A stretch of 64,000 nt of DNA from Aquirhabdus sp. (GCA_030149815.1 JASLHI010000026.1:1-64000), one strand, 5' to 3'. Shown: positions 8,657 to 18,839, counted from the stretch's first letter. The notes: generated from the letters alone by a model not told the origin. Numbers and translations: made by a program.

Positions 8657-11504
8657 AGTGACGCACCTCACCCGAACCATCCACGTTTTCAACACAACGT
8701 GCACACAAATCAGGATGATGCGGTGTTAAACCTACATCACTACGGATATGCCAACAACGCGCACATTTGACGCCTTCTGCCGCAGAAACATACGCATGTA
8801 GACCACTTAATTCAGTAACCTCGCCTTCGCCCACGCCATTATGATTCAGTTCGACATCACTGACGATTAAGACAAAACGCAGTTCATCTTTGAGCTTCGC
8901 CAACACGTTATAAATATGCGGCTCTGCCCAAATTTGGACTTTTGCTGACAGATTTCCACCAATGGTCTTGCTAGCACGCGCATTTTCAATCAATTTATTA
9001 ATCGCAGATTTCGCATTCAGAATGGTCAACCACTCTTCTTCACTAATACCACTGGCATCGGCTTGTTGCGTAGCAACAGGAATGTCATACCACTCTGTAG
9101 TAAAGACATATTTATCAGCAGGATGTACTGAGTTCTTCGGAATTTCTTGCCATGCTTCTTGCGCAGTAAAGGTCAGAATCGGGCTCATCCAACGAACAAA
9201 CGCATGCACCAAATGATACAGTGCCGTTTGCGCTGAACGACGCGCAACCGAATCCGCTTTAGTAGTGTATTGACGATCTTTAATAATATCTAAAAATACT
9301 GCACCTAAATCATAAGTACAGAACGCGACTAATTGACTACAAACTTGATGGAAGCTCATCTCATCATATGCTGCTTGAATGGTCTTTTGTGCGACTGCAG
9401 CACGATTCAAAATGTACTGATCGAGCGCAATCATCTCATCAACTGGAACCATATCTGTTGCAGGATTGAAACCATTCAAGTTAGCAAGCAAGAAGCGCAG
9501 CGTATTACGAATACGACGATAACCATCTGTTGTGCGGTTAAAAATTTCTTTACCCGCAGTCATCTCATAGCGGTAATCACTCGATGCAACCCAGAAGCGT
9601 ACACCATCTGCGCCGAGGTCTTTGATGACGTCTTGCGGCGTGATGATATTGCCGAGAGACTTCGACATCTTGCGACCATTCACATCGACCACAAAACCGT
9701 GCGTGAGCACTTTTTTGAATGGCGCGGTCTTCTCAATCGCAAGCGCTGTAAGCAATGACGTTTGGAACCAACCACGATGCTGATCTGAACCTTCCAAATA
9801 CATATCCGCAGGGAATGCCAGTTCATTACGCTGTTGCAAGACACAATAATGCGTCACGCCCGAATCAAACCATACGTCGAGGGTATCGGTGGCTTTATTA
9901 TATTGCGCTGCATCCGCACCAATTAAATCGGCTGCTTCAGCTTTAAACCATGCATCCACACCGCCTTGTTCAATCAGCACGGCGACTTTTTCAATCAAGT
10001 TTTCTGTATCTGGATGAAGTGCGCCAGTATCTTTGTGAATAAAGAAAGGGATCGGCACGCCCCATGTACGCTGGCGTGAAATGCACCAGTCAGGACGACC
10101 ATCAATCATTGCTTCAATACGATTTTGACCCCAGTCTGGAATCCACTCGACCTTCGGAATCGCAGCCATTGCGTCTGTACGCAGGCCTTGTTTTTCCATG
10201 CTAATAAACCACTGGGGGGTCGCACGGAAAATAATCGGTGATTTATGACGCCAACAATGTGGATAGCTATGGTTAATCGCAACATGCGCCCACAGCTTAC
10301 GATCCAGTTTCAACTGCTCAATAATCAGCGGATTAGCTTTATAAATATGCTGACCTGAAAAAACCGCAGCTTCTGGCAAATACACGCCGCTACCACTCAC
10401 TGGATTTTCAACTTTCAAGCTGTACTGCAAACCGACTTTATAGTCGTCCACACCATGACCCGGCGCGGTATGAACAGCACCAGTACCGCTGGCATCAGAA
10501 ACGTGCTCACCCAGAATCACAGGCACTTGGCGATCCATAATTAACGGATGTTGCAAGCTCAAATGCTCTAACACTGAACCTTGGAAGGTTGCTAATACTT
10601 TAGGTGATTGCAGCCCATAACGCTCTGTCGCTTCGCCAGCCAATTTGCTGGCTAGAATCATCGCAATGGTCTTGTCTTCAGATTGAACTTCAACGAGTTG
10701 ATATTCTAGATCTGCATTGAGCGCAACCGCTTGGTTCGCTGGCAACGTCCATGGCGTTGTCGTCCAGATCACGATATCAACAGGTGTTTTGACTTCCACG
10801 CCAATACGCTTCGATAAATCTGCCACATCAACCACGCCGAAACCAACGTCAATCGCGTCAGAGTCTTTATCTTGGTATTCCACTTCTGCTTCAGCAAGCG
10901 ATGAACCACAGTCTAAACACCAATTCACTGGTTTCATACCTGCTTGCACATGTCCAGCTTGAACAATTTTGCCCAGCGCACGAACGGTATTCGCTTCTTG
11001 TGCAAAGTTCATGGTCAGATATGGATTATGCCAATCACCCAAAACACCTAGACGTTCAAAGTCTTTCTTTTGTAATTCGACTTGGCTGGCGGCATATTCA
11101 CGGCACAACTCACGAAACTTGGTCGAATCAACTTTGACGCCAACTTTGCCAACTTTTTCTTCGACTTTTTGTTCGATTGGCAAGCCATGACAATCCCAAC
11201 CAGGCACATACGGTGCATCAAAACCAGACAAGGTTTTACTTTTTAAAATGATGTCTTTGAGAACTTTATTGACCGCATGGCCGAGGTGAATCTGACCATT
11301 CGCGTATGGCGGGCCATCGTGCAAGATGTACTTGGGCTTGTTTGCGCGCGCCGCACGCACTTGACCGTACAAATCATCCGCTTGCCAATCCGCAAGCCAT
11401 TGCACTTCACGCGTTGCCAGTTTGGCTTGCATCGCAAACGGTGTATCAGGCAAATTCAACGTACTTTTATAATCAACTTTCTGGTCTTCAGGTTTATCGC
11501 TCAT
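8649..11504 (-). CDS. ileS: Isoleucyl-tRNA synthetase
   Basis: A 951-residue class I aminoacyl-tRNA synthetase that charges tRNA-Ile, with an editing (CP1) domain against valine. The HIGH-type motif is HLGH at 73-76 and KMSKS is at 612-616. The C-terminal zinc site is intact, with CARCWHIRSD and CARCVENV forming the two Cys pairs, which marks the bacterial IleS1 type. It lies between ribF and lspA in the conserved ribF-ileS-lspA order. A 205-bp gap holding a palindromic repeat separates it from ribF, so it may have its own promoter. Confidence 0.97.
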   Translation of the reverse strand: MSDKPEDQKVDYKSTLNLPDTPFAMQAKLATREVQWLADWQADDLYGQVRAARANKPKYILHDGPPYANGQIHLGHAVNKVLKDIILKSKTLSGFDAPYVPGWDCHGLPIEQKVEEKVGKVGVKVDSTKFRELCREYAASQVELQKKDFERLGVLGDWHNPYLTMNFAQEANTVRALGKIVQAGHVQAGMKPVNWCLDCGSSLAEAEVEYQDKDSDAIDVGFGVVDVADLSKRIGVEVKTPVDIVIWTTTPWTLPANQAVALNADLEYQLVEVQSEDKTIAMILASKLAGEATERYGLQSPKVLATFQGSVLEHLSLQHPLIMDRQVPVILGEHVSDASGTGAVHTAPGHGVDDYKVGLQYSLKVENPVSGSGVYLPEAAVFSGQHIYKANPLIIEQLKLDRKLWAHVAINHSYPHCWRHKSPIIFRATPQWFISMEKQGLRTDAMAAIPKVEWIPDWGQNRIEAMIDGRPDWCISRQRTWGVPIPFFIHKDTGALHPDTENLIEKVAVLIEQGGVDAWFKAEAADLIGADAAQYNKATDTLDVWFDSGVTHYCVLQQRNELAFPADMYLEGSDQHRGWFQTSLLTALAIEKTAPFKKVLTHGFVVDVNGRKMSKSLGNIITPQDVIKDLGADGVRFWVASSDYRYEMTAGKEIFNRTTDGYRRIRNTLRFLLANLNGFNPATDMVPVDEMIALDQYILNRAAVAQKTIQAAYDEMSFHQVCSQLVAFCTYDLGAVFLDIIKDRQYTTKADSVARRSAQTALYHLVHAFVRWMSPILTFTAQEAWQEIPKNSVHPADKYVFTTEWYDIPVATQQADASGISEEEWLTILNAKSAINKLIENARASKTIGGNLSAKVQIWAEPHIYNVLAKLKDELRFVLIVSDVELNHNGVGEGEVTELSGLHAYVSAAEGVKCARCWHIRSDVGLTPHHPDLCARCVENVDGSGEVRHYA

Positions 11505-11595
11505 CAGGTTCTACAATCCAATTAAATCAATCTATTGAGGTTAAAACAGGCTATGCGCTTATTAGCCAATTAATTTCACACTAATTCAATATCTT

Positions 11596-11671
11596 AAATC
11601 CGCCCAGACCCTCCTTTTTTCAAGGAGAGAGAAAAGCTCCTCCCTTTGCAAAGGGAGGTTGGGTGGGATTT
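11596..11671. repeat. 76-bp palindromic repeat element between ribF and ileS
   Basis: The ends AAATCCGCCCAGACC (11596-11610) and GGTTGGGTGGGATTT (11657-11671) are inverted repeats differing at two positions. Inside are an AAGGAG/CTCCTT pairing and a palindrome CTCCCTTTGCAAAGGGAG (11640-11657). The design of a palindromic hairpin followed by a GGTTGGGTGGGATTT-like box recurs at 45480 and 52844. It looks like a non-coding, non-autonomous dispersed element (REP/MITE-like). It could form a strong hairpin in the ribF-ileS transcript. Confidence 0.7.
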
Positions 11672-11709
11672 GCTTTTCGATTACTTCAAACGAATATCAT
11701 CACGAACAA

Positions 11710-12720
11710 CTAAATCGGAAAATCTACTGTATTCTCACGATATGCAATCAGCTGCTTTACATCCTCTTGAATTCCATCTTGCAGTGCTTCTAATGACGGA
11801 TAATCACGCTCACCATGCAGAAAATGCAAGAACGTCACCGTCACGCGCAAACCGTAGAGATTAGCAGAAAGCTTGGCAGGATGAGCAGGATGGGGTAAAA
11901 AAACCTCTAAACGCCATGTTTTTTTACTTTGATCTTTAATCGCTGGACGTATGCCAACATGACCAGCACCAAACATGCTGCCATCGGCATAAGCTGGAAT
12001 GCCTTGTCGATCAGTCAAATCAAATAAACTACGACCATCCGACAATGCCATTTGCACCGCATAAATCCCATGCAAGCAAGGCGTCAGACGATTTAAAGCG
12101 ACGTTTGCTGTTGGAAAATCAATCGTCCGACCAATCTGATCACCGTATTGAATGCGACCCGTAATCTGATAAGGTCGTCCCAATAAACGCGCAGCTTGAA
12201 CAAAATCGCCTTGCGCTAAACATTCACGGATGCGCGTCGAACTGACCCGCTCTCCGTCCACCAGAATGGTCGGCAAAATTGCGACAGAAAAGCCATAGTC
12301 CTTGAGAAACGTCACATCACCCGCGCGATCACAACCAAAGCGGAAATCATCGCCAATGACTAACTCTTTTGCATTTAAACGATTCTTCAATAAATCAGCA
12401 AAAGCTTGCGCATTCAATGAACGAAAGACGTGATCAAAACGAGCCAAAAGCACGTAATCAACACCAAGAGAGCGCAAAATTTCCACTTTTTCGCGCCACG
12501 ATGTAATTCGCGCAGGCGCTTCCTCACCGCGGAAGAATTCTTGCGGTTGAGGCTCAAAGATCATGACCAGCGTTTTCAGTTCATGTGTTTTTGCAGTGTC
12601 TTTAAGCGTTTGAATCATCGCTTGATGACCCAAATGCACACCATCAAAGTTACCAATCGTGACCGCAAGTGGCGGTAACACGTAGTCCTGCGATAAGCTG
12701 TGCAAACGAAGCAGTTTCAT
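11710..12720 (-). CDS. ribF: Bifunctional riboflavin kinase/FMN adenylyltransferase (FAD synthetase)
   Basis: A 336-residue enzyme that phosphorylates riboflavin to FMN and adenylates FMN to FAD. The N-terminal nucleotidyltransferase domain carries GNFDGVHLGHQAM (23-35), and SSTRIRE follows near residue 160. The C-terminal flavokinase domain opens with GRIQYGDQIGRTIDFPTANV, the kinase signature. It is slightly longer than E. coli RibF (313), with a C-terminal extension. It is the first gene of the ribF-ileS-lspA-fkpB cluster. No FMN riboswitch is visible in the 125 bp upstream. Confidence 0.96.
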   Translation of the reverse strand: MKLLRLHSLSQDYVLPPLAVTIGNFDGVHLGHQAMIQTLKDTAKTHELKTLVMIFEPQPQEFFRGEEAPARITSWREKVEILRSLGVDYVLLARFDHVFRSLNAQAFADLLKNRLNAKELVIGDDFRFGCDRAGDVTFLKDYGFSVAILPTILVDGERVSSTRIRECLAQGDFVQAARLLGRPYQITGRIQYGDQIGRTIDFPTANVALNRLTPCLHGIYAVQMALSDGRSLFDLTDRQGIPAYADGSMFGAGHVGIRPAIKDQSKKTWRLEVFLPHPAHPAKLSANLYGLRVTVTFLHFLHGERDYPSLEALQDGIQEDVKQLIAYRENTVDFPI

Positions 12721-12845
12721 GCGTAAAAATTCATTCTAAAAGTAATCAACAACAATCTGCATAGTGTGCCAGAAATGTGCGCCTTCGTCTGCCATATCGC
12801 AATGTGAAAAATAGCCATACGAAAAGATGAAGGCAGTCAATCTGA

Positions 12846-14393
12846 CTAATGATGTCGGATGTGACTTGGTCTAAATCCAGCCAAAAGCAAGCCCACTGCA
12901 TAAGCCACAGCACCTAACTCACACAGCGACAATAACTCAGCAATACGACGCCATTGTGACGCATCTTGTTGATAGAACTGTAATCCAGCAATCAACACCA
13001 CCGCCATACACACGTTGCCGCACAAATATTGAAAACTGACCTTCTTCCAATGCGACTCAATTCGATACACGCCATCACGTGCCAGCGCATGGTAAAGCAT
13101 CCCTGCATTCAAAAATGCAGAACAGGTACTCGCTAATGACAAAGCCGCATGCAAAGGCCAATTTAATAGATAGAAAATACCCACCAGAATCAGGTTAAAA
13201 CCCATATTTGCCACAACAGCAATTAAACCAATTTTGACTGGTGTCTTGGTATCTTGTCGCGCATAGAATCCCGGAGCAAAAATCTTAATCAACATAAACG
13301 CAAGAATACCGCCTGATAATCCACGCAGCGCCCAAACCGTCATCCCGACATCATAATGATTAAATTTACCGTGCTGAAATAACGCTTGAATCATCGGCCC
13401 TGCCAAAATCATCATCGCTAAACTTGCGGGAATCCCCACCAAAAAAATCACTCGCGCCGCCCAATCCAGCATCGACTTAAATCGATCATGGTCTTGTTCT
13501 GCATGAATAGCAGAGAGCGAAGGCAAAATCACTGTCGCAATCGCGATACCAATTAATCCCAGTGGAAGCTCAGTCATGCGCTCTGCGGTATATAACCACG
13601 ACACCGAGCCTTCATGCATAAACGACGCAAGAACTGTATCCAACAGTAAATTAATCTGTACCACTGATACGCCAAATAACGCAGGCAACATCAGTTTCAG
13701 AATGCGACGTACACCTTCATGTTTAAAATCAACTTTTGGCGGGATTAGTAACTTCTTATTCCATAGCTCAGGAATCTGAATTGCTAGTTGAATAAAACCA
13801 GCTGCCATCACGCCCCAGCCGAGCGCCATGATGTGCGGACTCATATAAGGTGCAAGCCACCATGCGGCGGCAATCATGGTCACATTCAACAAGACTGGCG
13901 CAAAAGATGCCGTGGCAAACGAGCCATAACTATTCAACACACTGCCCGCAAAAGCGGTCATTGAAATCAGAAATAAATAAGGAAATGTCAGGCGCAATAA
14001 TTCAACTGCCAGCGCAAACTTCTCAGCTTGCCCATGAAATCCTGGAGCAAAGATATAAATCACTAAAGGCGCAGCGACCACAGAAAACGTCGTCAATACC
14101 CCTAAAATCAACATGAGTGAGCCTGAAGCTCGACTAATCAAAATCTGAACTTCTTCATGAGTTCTGGTGGTTTTATATTCTGACAAAACAGGTACAAACG
14201 CTTGTGAGAAAGCACCTTCTGCAAATAATCGGCGTAAGAAATTTGGTATTTTGAATGCGACCAAAAAGGCATCCATCACGCCGCCTGCACCAAAGACATT
14301 CAATAGCACCATGTCTCGCACTAAGCCAAGAATGCGCGATAACATCGTCATTGCACTGACAATAAAAGTGGAACGCCACAAATTTCGCGCCAT
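12846..14393 (-). CDS. murJ: Lipid II flippase MurJ (MviN)
   Basis: A 515-residue polytopic inner-membrane protein of the MOP superfamily, expected to flip lipid II across the membrane for peptidoglycan synthesis. The N-terminus shows the family pattern SAMTMLSRILGLVRDMVL followed by GAGGVMDAFLVAFKIPNFLRR and FAEGAFSQAFVPVLSEYK, and about 14 membrane helices follow. The essential-looking arginines and acidic residues of TM1/TM2 are present. It lies upstream of ribF on the same strand with a 125-bp gap, a common gammaproteobacterial neighbourhood. Confidence 0.95.
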   Translation of the reverse strand: MARNLWRSTFIVSAMTMLSRILGLVRDMVLLNVFGAGGVMDAFLVAFKIPNFLRRLFAEGAFSQAFVPVLSEYKTTRTHEEVQILISRASGSLMLILGVLTTFSVVAAPLVIYIFAPGFHGQAEKFALAVELLRLTFPYLFLISMTAFAGSVLNSYGSFATASFAPVLLNVTMIAAAWWLAPYMSPHIMALGWGVMAAGFIQLAIQIPELWNKKLLIPPKVDFKHEGVRRILKLMLPALFGVSVVQINLLLDTVLASFMHEGSVSWLYTAERMTELPLGLIGIAIATVILPSLSAIHAEQDHDRFKSMLDWAARVIFLVGIPASLAMMILAGPMIQALFQHGKFNHYDVGMTVWALRGLSGGILAFMLIKIFAPGFYARQDTKTPVKIGLIAVVANMGFNLILVGIFYLLNWPLHAALSLASTCSAFLNAGMLYHALARDGVYRIESHWKKVSFQYLCGNVCMAVVLIAGLQFYQQDASQWRRIAELLSLCELGAVAYAVGLLLAGFRPSHIRHH

Positions 14394-14576
14394 CGAACAT
14401 CCTCTACCGCAGAATTGAATAAAAGAAGGTGAATTAACTTAAAAGTGCACGCATTGTAGTAGATTTCACAAGAAATCGGGATGTATTGTGATATGGCATA
14501 CAAAAATGCTGATGATACGCTTTGATTCAACTATTGTTTTTTAGATTTCTAAGTTTGTAGCCTTGATATATAACGA

Positions 14577-15530
14577 TTATTGCCGAGGAATAGATTGTTT
14601 ACGTACCAACGTCGACTTCCCAAACAAACTACCAATCAAATCCACCGCCACAATCGCCGTCTGATTCCGTACATCGAGTGCGGGATTTAACTCCACAATA
14701 TCTAACGATGCAAGTAATCCTGTATCAGCAATCATTTCCATGCACAACTGGGCTTCGCGGTAAGTCGGCCCACCCAACACCGCAGTTCCCACACCGGGCG
14801 CAGTAATCGCATCCAAAAAATCCACATCAAAACTGACATGCAAATGCGTCTGCTCGTCTAAATCTCGTAAAGCGGCGTGCATCGTGCCACGCATTCCGAC
14901 TTCATCGATATAACGCATATCAAACACTTCGACCTGCTCTTGATAGACCAACTGCTTTTCGCCAAGGTCAACACTACGAATGCCGATTTGCTTCACCCAA
15001 TCCGATTCAATTGCAGGAATTTGCCCACTCAACCCTGTTAATTCAGCAGGACCATAACCACAAAGACACGCAACGGGCATCCCATGCACATTACCACTTG
15101 GAGTCAATGTATTAGTATTAAAATCGGCATGGGCATCCAGCCAAATAATCCGCAACTTCTTACCCTGCTCACGGCAATATCGAGCCACGGCACTGATCGA
15201 ACCAATTCCCAGACAGTGATCACCACCTAAAAGAATCGGAATACGAGCCTCAGATAACTCCGCATAAATCGCATCATGGACACTATGATTCCATGTCATC
15301 ACTTCAGCTAAATGTCGATAACCGTCCACAGGCGGCTGCCACGGATTAGCTGGACCACTTAAATTTCCGCAATCCCGTACCTCTAGCCCTTGTCGCTGCA
15401 ACATTTCCACGATATTCGCCACACGGAGCGCTTCAGGTCCCATCGAAGCTCCGCGCGCACCTGCACCCACATCGGTGGGTGCGCCAATAAGGCTAATCAA
15501 TTGGTTTGGAGAAGCTGACGAAACCAACAT
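14577..15530 (-). CDS. rocF: Arginase (ureohydrolase family)
   Basis: A 317-residue binuclear manganese ureohydrolase that most likely hydrolyses arginine to ornithine and urea. Metal ligands are visible: His105 in GGDHCLGIGS, Asp132/His134/Asp136 in DAHADFN, and Asp235/Asp237 in SFDVDFLD; Glu280 lies in the later VELNP motif. The AHADFNTNTLTPSGNVHGMP segment resembles true arginases more than agmatinases or formimidoylglutamases. It lies 28 bp downstream of ampD on the same strand, and a two-gene transcript is possible. No ornithine-related gene is adjacent. Confidence 0.85.
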   Translation of the reverse strand: MLVSSASPNQLISLIGAPTDVGAGARGASMGPEALRVANIVEMLQRQGLEVRDCGNLSGPANPWQPPVDGYRHLAEVMTWNHSVHDAIYAELSEARIPILLGGDHCLGIGSISAVARYCREQGKKLRIIWLDAHADFNTNTLTPSGNVHGMPVACLCGYGPAELTGLSGQIPAIESDWVKQIGIRSVDLGEKQLVYQEQVEVFDMRYIDEVGMRGTMHAALRDLDEQTHLHVSFDVDFLDAITAPGVGTAVLGGPTYREAQLCMEMIADTGLLASLDIVELNPALDVRNQTAIVAVDLIGSLFGKSTLVRKQSIPRQ

Positions 15531-15558
15531 TTGCCACCCTCTAGTTATTTTTGATGAA

Positions 15559-16155
15559 TCAACCCAAACTTGACCGAATACGCATCCAATCTAAATGCAC
15601 ACCAGGATCTGTCTTACGTCCCGGCGCAATATCACTATGTCCAGCAAGATGATTTCTAGTTTCAGGATATGCTCGCTGAATAGCAGGAATCACTATTGCT
15701 AACGCCGCATATTGCGCATCTGTAAATGGCACATCATCTGCACCTTCCAGTTCAACACCGATTGAATAGTCATTGCATTCAGCCACACCCAAATAGCTTG
15801 AGCGCCCCGCATGCCACGCCCGTTCATCTAACGACACAAACTGGATCACCTCACCACTACGCGAAATGAGCAAGTGAGCAGAAACTTTCATATCTTTGAT
15901 GATGTCGAAATAAGGATGCAGAGTTGAATCTAATTTATTCTGAAAAAAATCTTCAACATAACGTGCGCTGGAGAAAATACCGCCTGTTATCGATGGTTCA
16001 AAATCTTCTATTGCAAATGCGGGCGGCAAACTGATGTTATGCAAAACAACAAGGCGCACAGGCGCGCCTTCAGGACGATGATTATAATTAGGAGAAACCA
16101 CTCGACGCGCGTTCGACAGCCAACCAGATTTGATTTCCATCGTGTTTTGCATCAA
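15559..16155 (-). CDS. ampD: 1,6-anhydro-N-acetylmuramyl-L-alanine amidase AmpD
   Basis: A 198-residue cytoplasmic zinc amidase that removes the peptide from anhydro-muropeptides during wall recycling. In many species it keeps the AmpC beta-lactamase inducer low. Zinc ligands are His39 (VVLHN), His173 (AGHSD) and Asp183 (KTDPG), and the catalytic Glu135 lies in SIGVELEG. There is no signal peptide, which separates it from periplasmic AmpDh enzymes. The start may be the first ATG or the ATG five codons later (MEIKSGW). No ampE or ampR is adjacent. Confidence 0.93.
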   Translation of the reverse strand: MMQNTMEIKSGWLSNARRVVSPNYNHRPEGAPVRLVVLHNISLPPAFAIEDFEPSITGGIFSSARYVEDFFQNKLDSTLHPYFDIIKDMKVSAHLLISRSGEVIQFVSLDERAWHAGRSSYLGVAECNDYSIGVELEGADDVPFTDAQYAALAIVIPAIQRAYPETRNHLAGHSDIAPGRKTDPGVHLDWMRIRSSLG

Positions 16156-16212
16156 TACACCTTTATCTAACGAGCTATATCATCAATATAGCACCGTTAG
16201 GGTGCATTGACA

Positions 16213-18612
16213 TTAGGCGGATAGTTTTTTCAATCCATCAACTACAGATAACAGTGCACGATCAAACATTTGTGGCTGTTCAGTCAAGATCGCAGCACGA
16301 TTCTGACTCAGCTCAATGGCTAATTGCATCATGGATAACTCAGCTGCCTTGATACCGCGCTTATTCGCAAAAATGAGCTTTTCTGACGAGTGAATCTTGG
16401 CAACCAAACGATGGCGAATCGCACCTTCCGTTTGCACAAACTCAACCCATGTACCAACCGCCATACGGCGAACTGCAATCACATTAGGGTCTGTTGGTGG
16501 CAGTGTTTCACCCGTATAAATCGTTGAAACTTCTGCAACTGGCAAAGCCACAGCCTTCACATCAACTTTCGGTGTACTGATCGCCTGTTCAATAGATACT
16601 GCTGGAGTCGCATCTGCACGTTTAGCAGCATTAGTATCTGCAGGATCAAGAATTTCAACCAAAGGCGCGTTAATACCACTAATAATTTCTTCGTGGCTTT
16701 TTACAATTTCAGCTAATAATACTTCAAGCTGATGCGTATCAAAGTTAACCGCTGTTAAACCCTTACGTAAACTGTTAATCAGTTTTGGAGATACCGCTTT
16801 TAAACGATCAATCCACTGCACATCACCAGCAGGCGGCAACATACTCCAGATCAGCGCATCAACTACTTTAACTGCTTGCTTCCAAGACTCTGACTCCACA
16901 CCTTCTTTCAGCGCAGATAAATAGAGCACATGACGCCAGCCTTCTTGCAGCAAACGTACAATCGAAAATGGCAATTTCAGACCATTTAAGCGTCGATTTA
17001 GCGCTTGCTGGACAAGCGTTTTTGCCGTTTCTGCACGAGCACGATTTTCTTCAGCTTCACGGGTGCGAGCATCCATTGCCGCCAATCGCGCTTGTTGCTG
17101 TTGATAGAACTCATCAAAATCAGCAAACAAATCTTCAAACAAACGAAGATCGTCACGGAATTCATTCAGAACAACGAAGACAACCTGCTCTACTTTCTTA
17201 TAGAGAGCTTCGCTACTTTTATTATTTTCATCCCAACTCATGCCCGCTTTCGCCAGCAAATTGAGAAGCTTACGAGCTGGATGATCTTCTCCGCCAAAGA
17301 ATTTTTTATCAGTGAGTGCAACCTTGAGCACTGGAATTTGCAAACGACTAATCAACGCCTTCATCGGCGTCGGTAACTCTTTATCATCCAAAATGTAATC
17401 AAAGAGCGTCGAAACTAAGTCGATCACATTAGTTTCATCTTGTGCGATAACCTGTGTATTTTCTTCATCACTGACGAGCTCATTACGAATACTATCGCGG
17501 ACTGCCGCAACGCTCGTTTTGATCTCTTCTTTATTCAGAGGTGTACTAGGTTGCGCAGCTTGTAATTTCTCCAGCATTCCCAGCAGTTCAGTTTGTGCAA
17601 CAATTTGCTCTGTCGCAAAAGGAAAACGATTCTCTACCTGCAAAGATGCCGTAGCGATACTCTGGCTAATCGCTGCAAAATGTTGTGCTTGCTGAGCAAG
17701 TAAATTCGGATCAACAACAAAGCCACCATTCGGTGCGACATGTAATACAGGAACACCATTTTCCATTGTTGGTGGCGGAAGAGCTTGTGCTCCCGAACCT
17801 GAAGCAGCTGCATTTCCAGTTGAAGGGGATGCTGACCCTGGCTTTGGCTTTTCTGCGATTTCTGACGATTTAATGGGTTGAAATTTACCTAACTCTGGCA
17901 CAGCTGCAGTTTCTATTGCAGGCAAAATCAGCGCTTTAATTTCACTCAGCGCAGCCAAATCCAGAAGTGACGCAAATTTATGAATAAGTTCTATTTTTTG
18001 TTCTGAATTAAGAGACAAAACCGCAAGGCTATCAATCAAAATACTGATTAATACACGAGGATGATAAGGCAGCTGTGAAATAGCCGTAAGCTTCGTCGAA
18101 AGCGGCTTTAGCCGCTGAAATGAATGACCTAAATCAGGTTCTAGTGTGCGCGCAAGACGATCAGCTACGCCATCTAGTGCGACTGATACATCGTAATCTT
18201 CAGTACTGACTAAACCAATATCCTCCAAACTGATTGTATCTAAGCTACCCCCAGCTTTAGATGCCTTTGACTCACGAGATTGATCTAGCTGCGCAAAGCG
18301 ATGGAACTGTGTGTCGAAATGCGTACTTACTTCTTGTTCAATCTTCAACCGCTCTCGGCGAAGAATCGGAACAATTTCCATATAGCGTTGTTGCAGATTT
18401 GCTGGCAACGTCTCTGCGCGCTCAACAGCCCAATTCGGAAGACTATCTAAAAATTGATCAAACTTTAGAATAAACAAATCTGTCAGCGGCTGACGAAGTG
18501 CAGCAGCTAAGTTTGTGAAAATGAGCTGGTTCTTGGTTTTTGGTGCAACCTTGTTGGAAGACACCGCATCATCCAGCTTAGTCAGATTGATTTCACTCAT
18601 GGCATCATGCAC
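16213..18612 (-). CDS. DUF1631-family protein with PilZ-like C-terminus
   Basis: A 799-residue soluble protein of the DUF1631 family. The family signature is the segment around KALISRLQIPVLKVAL and KKFFGGEDHPARKLLNLLA (about residues 410-460). A low-complexity Pro/Ser/Gly linker (about 255-285) divides an N-terminal helical part from the main domain, and a coiled coil rich in Ala/Arg/Glu lies around 500-530. The last 100 residues (VGTWVEFVQTEG...HRLVAKIHS) resemble a PilZ-type barrel, but a complete RxxxR/DxSxxG pair is not evident. Its function is not established. It is divergent from nadC, and the start may be ATG 18612 or the ATG four codons on. Confidence 0.75.
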   Translation of the reverse strand: MHDAMSEINLTKLDDAVSSNKVAPKTKNQLIFTNLAAALRQPLTDLFILKFDQFLDSLPNWAVERAETLPANLQQRYMEIVPILRRERLKIEQEVSTHFDTQFHRFAQLDQSRESKASKAGGSLDTISLEDIGLVSTEDYDVSVALDGVADRLARTLEPDLGHSFQRLKPLSTKLTAISQLPYHPRVLISILIDSLAVLSLNSEQKIELIHKFASLLDLAALSEIKALILPAIETAAVPELGKFQPIKSSEIAEKPKPGSASPSTGNAAASGSGAQALPPPTMENGVPVLHVAPNGGFVVDPNLLAQQAQHFAAISQSIATASLQVENRFPFATEQIVAQTELLGMLEKLQAAQPSTPLNKEEIKTSVAAVRDSIRNELVSDEENTQVIAQDETNVIDLVSTLFDYILDDKELPTPMKALISRLQIPVLKVALTDKKFFGGEDHPARKLLNLLAKAGMSWDENNKSSEALYKKVEQVVFVVLNEFRDDLRLFEDLFADFDEFYQQQQARLAAMDARTREAEENRARAETAKTLVQQALNRRLNGLKLPFSIVRLLQEGWRHVLYLSALKEGVESESWKQAVKVVDALIWSMLPPAGDVQWIDRLKAVSPKLINSLRKGLTAVNFDTHQLEVLLAEIVKSHEEIISGINAPLVEILDPADTNAAKRADATPAVSIEQAISTPKVDVKAVALPVAEVSTIYTGETLPPTDPNVIAVRRMAVGTWVEFVQTEGAIRHRLVAKIHSSEKLIFANKRGIKAAELSMMQLAIELSQNRAAILTEQPQMFDRALLSVVDGLKKLSA

Positions 18613-18839
18613 ATTGTTTTAGTCCTAGGACGATAATATATACTGATTTCGGACAATAACACAGTCGATTTAAACAACAAAAAACAGCATTACTGTCAGT
18701 AATTTCTCTTTGTTGCCACTCTTCAACACTTTACGCCCAATAAAATGACAACTAGATCACACTTATTAGCAAACTATCTTTAAACAATCCGACAAATGCA
18801 TCTTATAATAGACGGACTATATGAACAGGATTTGACCGA

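Noticed and set aside
9333..9758. 141-codon plus-strand open frame antisense to ileS
   Set aside because: It lies entirely within the conserved coding sequence of ileS on the other strand and has no protein-like features.
11505..11709. Possible T-box leader for ileS in the ribF-ileS gap
   Set aside because: The structure is fully explained by a palindromic repeat. No T-box sequence or specifier loop is present, and T-boxes are not expected in gammaproteobacteria.
12721..12845. Possible FMN riboswitch before ribF
   Set aside because: The 125-bp leader lacks the conserved RFN core segments, and ribF in this bacterial group is usually not riboswitch controlled.
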